Origin: an uncultured Prevotella sp.
GTDB lineage: Bacteria > Bacteroidota > Bacteroidia > Bacteroidales > Bacteroidaceae
Length of the DNA stretch: 5,393 nucleotides
Direction: 5' to 3'
NCBI GenBank assembly: GCA_900770025.1
Contig: CAAGIW010000039.1
Coordinates: 1-5,393 of the forward strand
A program made the translations under genes and the position numbers. How positions within the stretch are numbered: the first letter of the stretch is position 1; each line of letters starts with the position of its first letter. Positions 4,939 through 5,393 of the stretch are shown here, piece after piece. The notes under the pieces were generated by a model that was not told where the DNA came from, ran no database searches, and worked only from the letters and a program-made list of their open reading frames with translations.

Positions 4939-5393
4939 TCACCCCTCATTTCCCTCCTGTGGGGAGTACAGGACCACCCTCACCTCTTCTATGTTTCCTT
5001 TCTCTGAAGAGAAGTTGATGCCGATGAGATGCACGGGACGCTTGTCGGCGGCATAAGGCTTGGCATAGCCCTTGTCTTCTATCTGCTTCAGCGCAGCATC
5101 GGCACTGCCATCGAGTTTGAACTCAATGATATACACATGCTCGGGACATTCGATGACACAGTCGATGCGCCCCTCACTCGTCTCCTTCTCCACCATCGTG
5201 TTGTACTTGCCTATCATCTGCAGGATGAGGTAGAAAGTGTAGTGGAAATAGCGCTCGCAGTCTATCGGATTATTCTTGTGACGGAAGCGGTAAGTGGCAG
5301 CACCAAGCAGTGAAGTCATTTTCTTTATAAAGGTGTCTATGTTGCCCTCCTCCAAAGCATCCGACACTTCCATCAGCCAGTTGGTGTGGGTCA
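4939..5393 (-). CDS. PD-(D/E)XK nuclease domain protein, DUF1703/AAA-ATPase-like type (partial, 5' end outside window)
   Basis: The frame stays open to the right edge, so this is the C-terminal 151 or so residues of a longer protein; the Met at 5371-5373 is internal (TNWLMEVSDALEEGNIDTF reads through it). The fragment matches the PD-(D/E)XK domain (PF08011-like, PDDEXK_9) found at the C-terminus of AAA-ATPase-like proteins. It has an ERYFHYTFYLIL helix, then EKETSEGRIDCVIECPEH with the catalytic Asp of GRID, VYIIEFKLDGSAD with the E-x-K pair (EFK), AALKQIEDKGYAKPY, and a final HLIGINFSSEKGNIEEVRVV. The catalytic D, E and K are all present, so the nuclease fold looks competent. By analogy the missing part would be an ATPase domain of about 350-400 residues. 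These proteins occur in many copies in Bacteroidota genomes; their biological role is not firmly established. The gene converges on the nnr-DUF4831 unit and has no convincing terminator of its own. Confidence 0.88.
   Translation of the reverse strand, partial: THTNWLMEVSDALEEGNIDTFIKKMTSLLGAATYRFRHKNNPIDCERYFHYTFYLILQMIGKYNTMVEKETSEGRIDCVIECPEHVYIIEFKLDGSADAALKQIEDKGYAKPYAADKRPVHLIGINFSSEKGNIEEVRVVLYSPQEGNEG

Overview
The window looks like chromosomal DNA of a Bacteroidota species, most likely Bacteroidales and possibly Prevotella or a relative. The evidence is threefold. Three candidate promoters have the TAnnTTTG -7 element typical of this phylum, and no start codon has a clear Shine-Dalgarno sequence. 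The gene content fits: a DUF4831 protein, a secreted protein opening with a TWDF motif, a stand-alone AICAR transformylase and a PD-(D/E)XK protein of the AAA-ATPase/DUF1703 type. Genus level is inference only.

Layout. The left part is read on the minus strand, from right to left: a stand-alone AICAR formyltransferase (858-2039), a long imperfect inverted repeat (773-855), a small very basic hypothetical protein (474-719), a short spacer of degenerate 7-bp repeats (423-471), and the N-terminal part of a secreted protein that runs off the left edge (1-386). A 109-bp divergent intergenic region (2040-2148) carries one promoter for each direction. On the plus strand follow a full-length bifunctional NAD(P)H-hydrate repair enzyme (2149-3669) and, 26 bp later, an exported DUF4831 protein (3696-4772); these are probably one transcription unit ending at a textbook intrinsic terminator (4814-4871). 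The C-terminal part of a PD-(D/E)XK nuclease-like protein (4939-5393, minus strand) converges on that terminator and runs off the right edge.

How the parts relate. The two central enzymes are housekeeping: one makes FAICAR in purine synthesis, the other repairs hydrated NADH and NADPH. Their shared divergent promoter region is the only visible link. The DUF4831 and small basic proteins have no assigned function. Both edge genes are truncated by the window, not visibly broken.

I do not see a new multi-gene system here. The points most worth a second look are the nearly leaderless start predicted for the NAD(P)HX repair gene, the eukaryote-like character of the AICAR transformylase domain, the 27-bp-arm inverted repeat downstream of it, and the small basic protein. 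No tRNA, rRNA, CRISPR array or insertion sequence was seen. No gene-free stretch exceeds 300 bases; the longest (4773-4938) holds the terminator.
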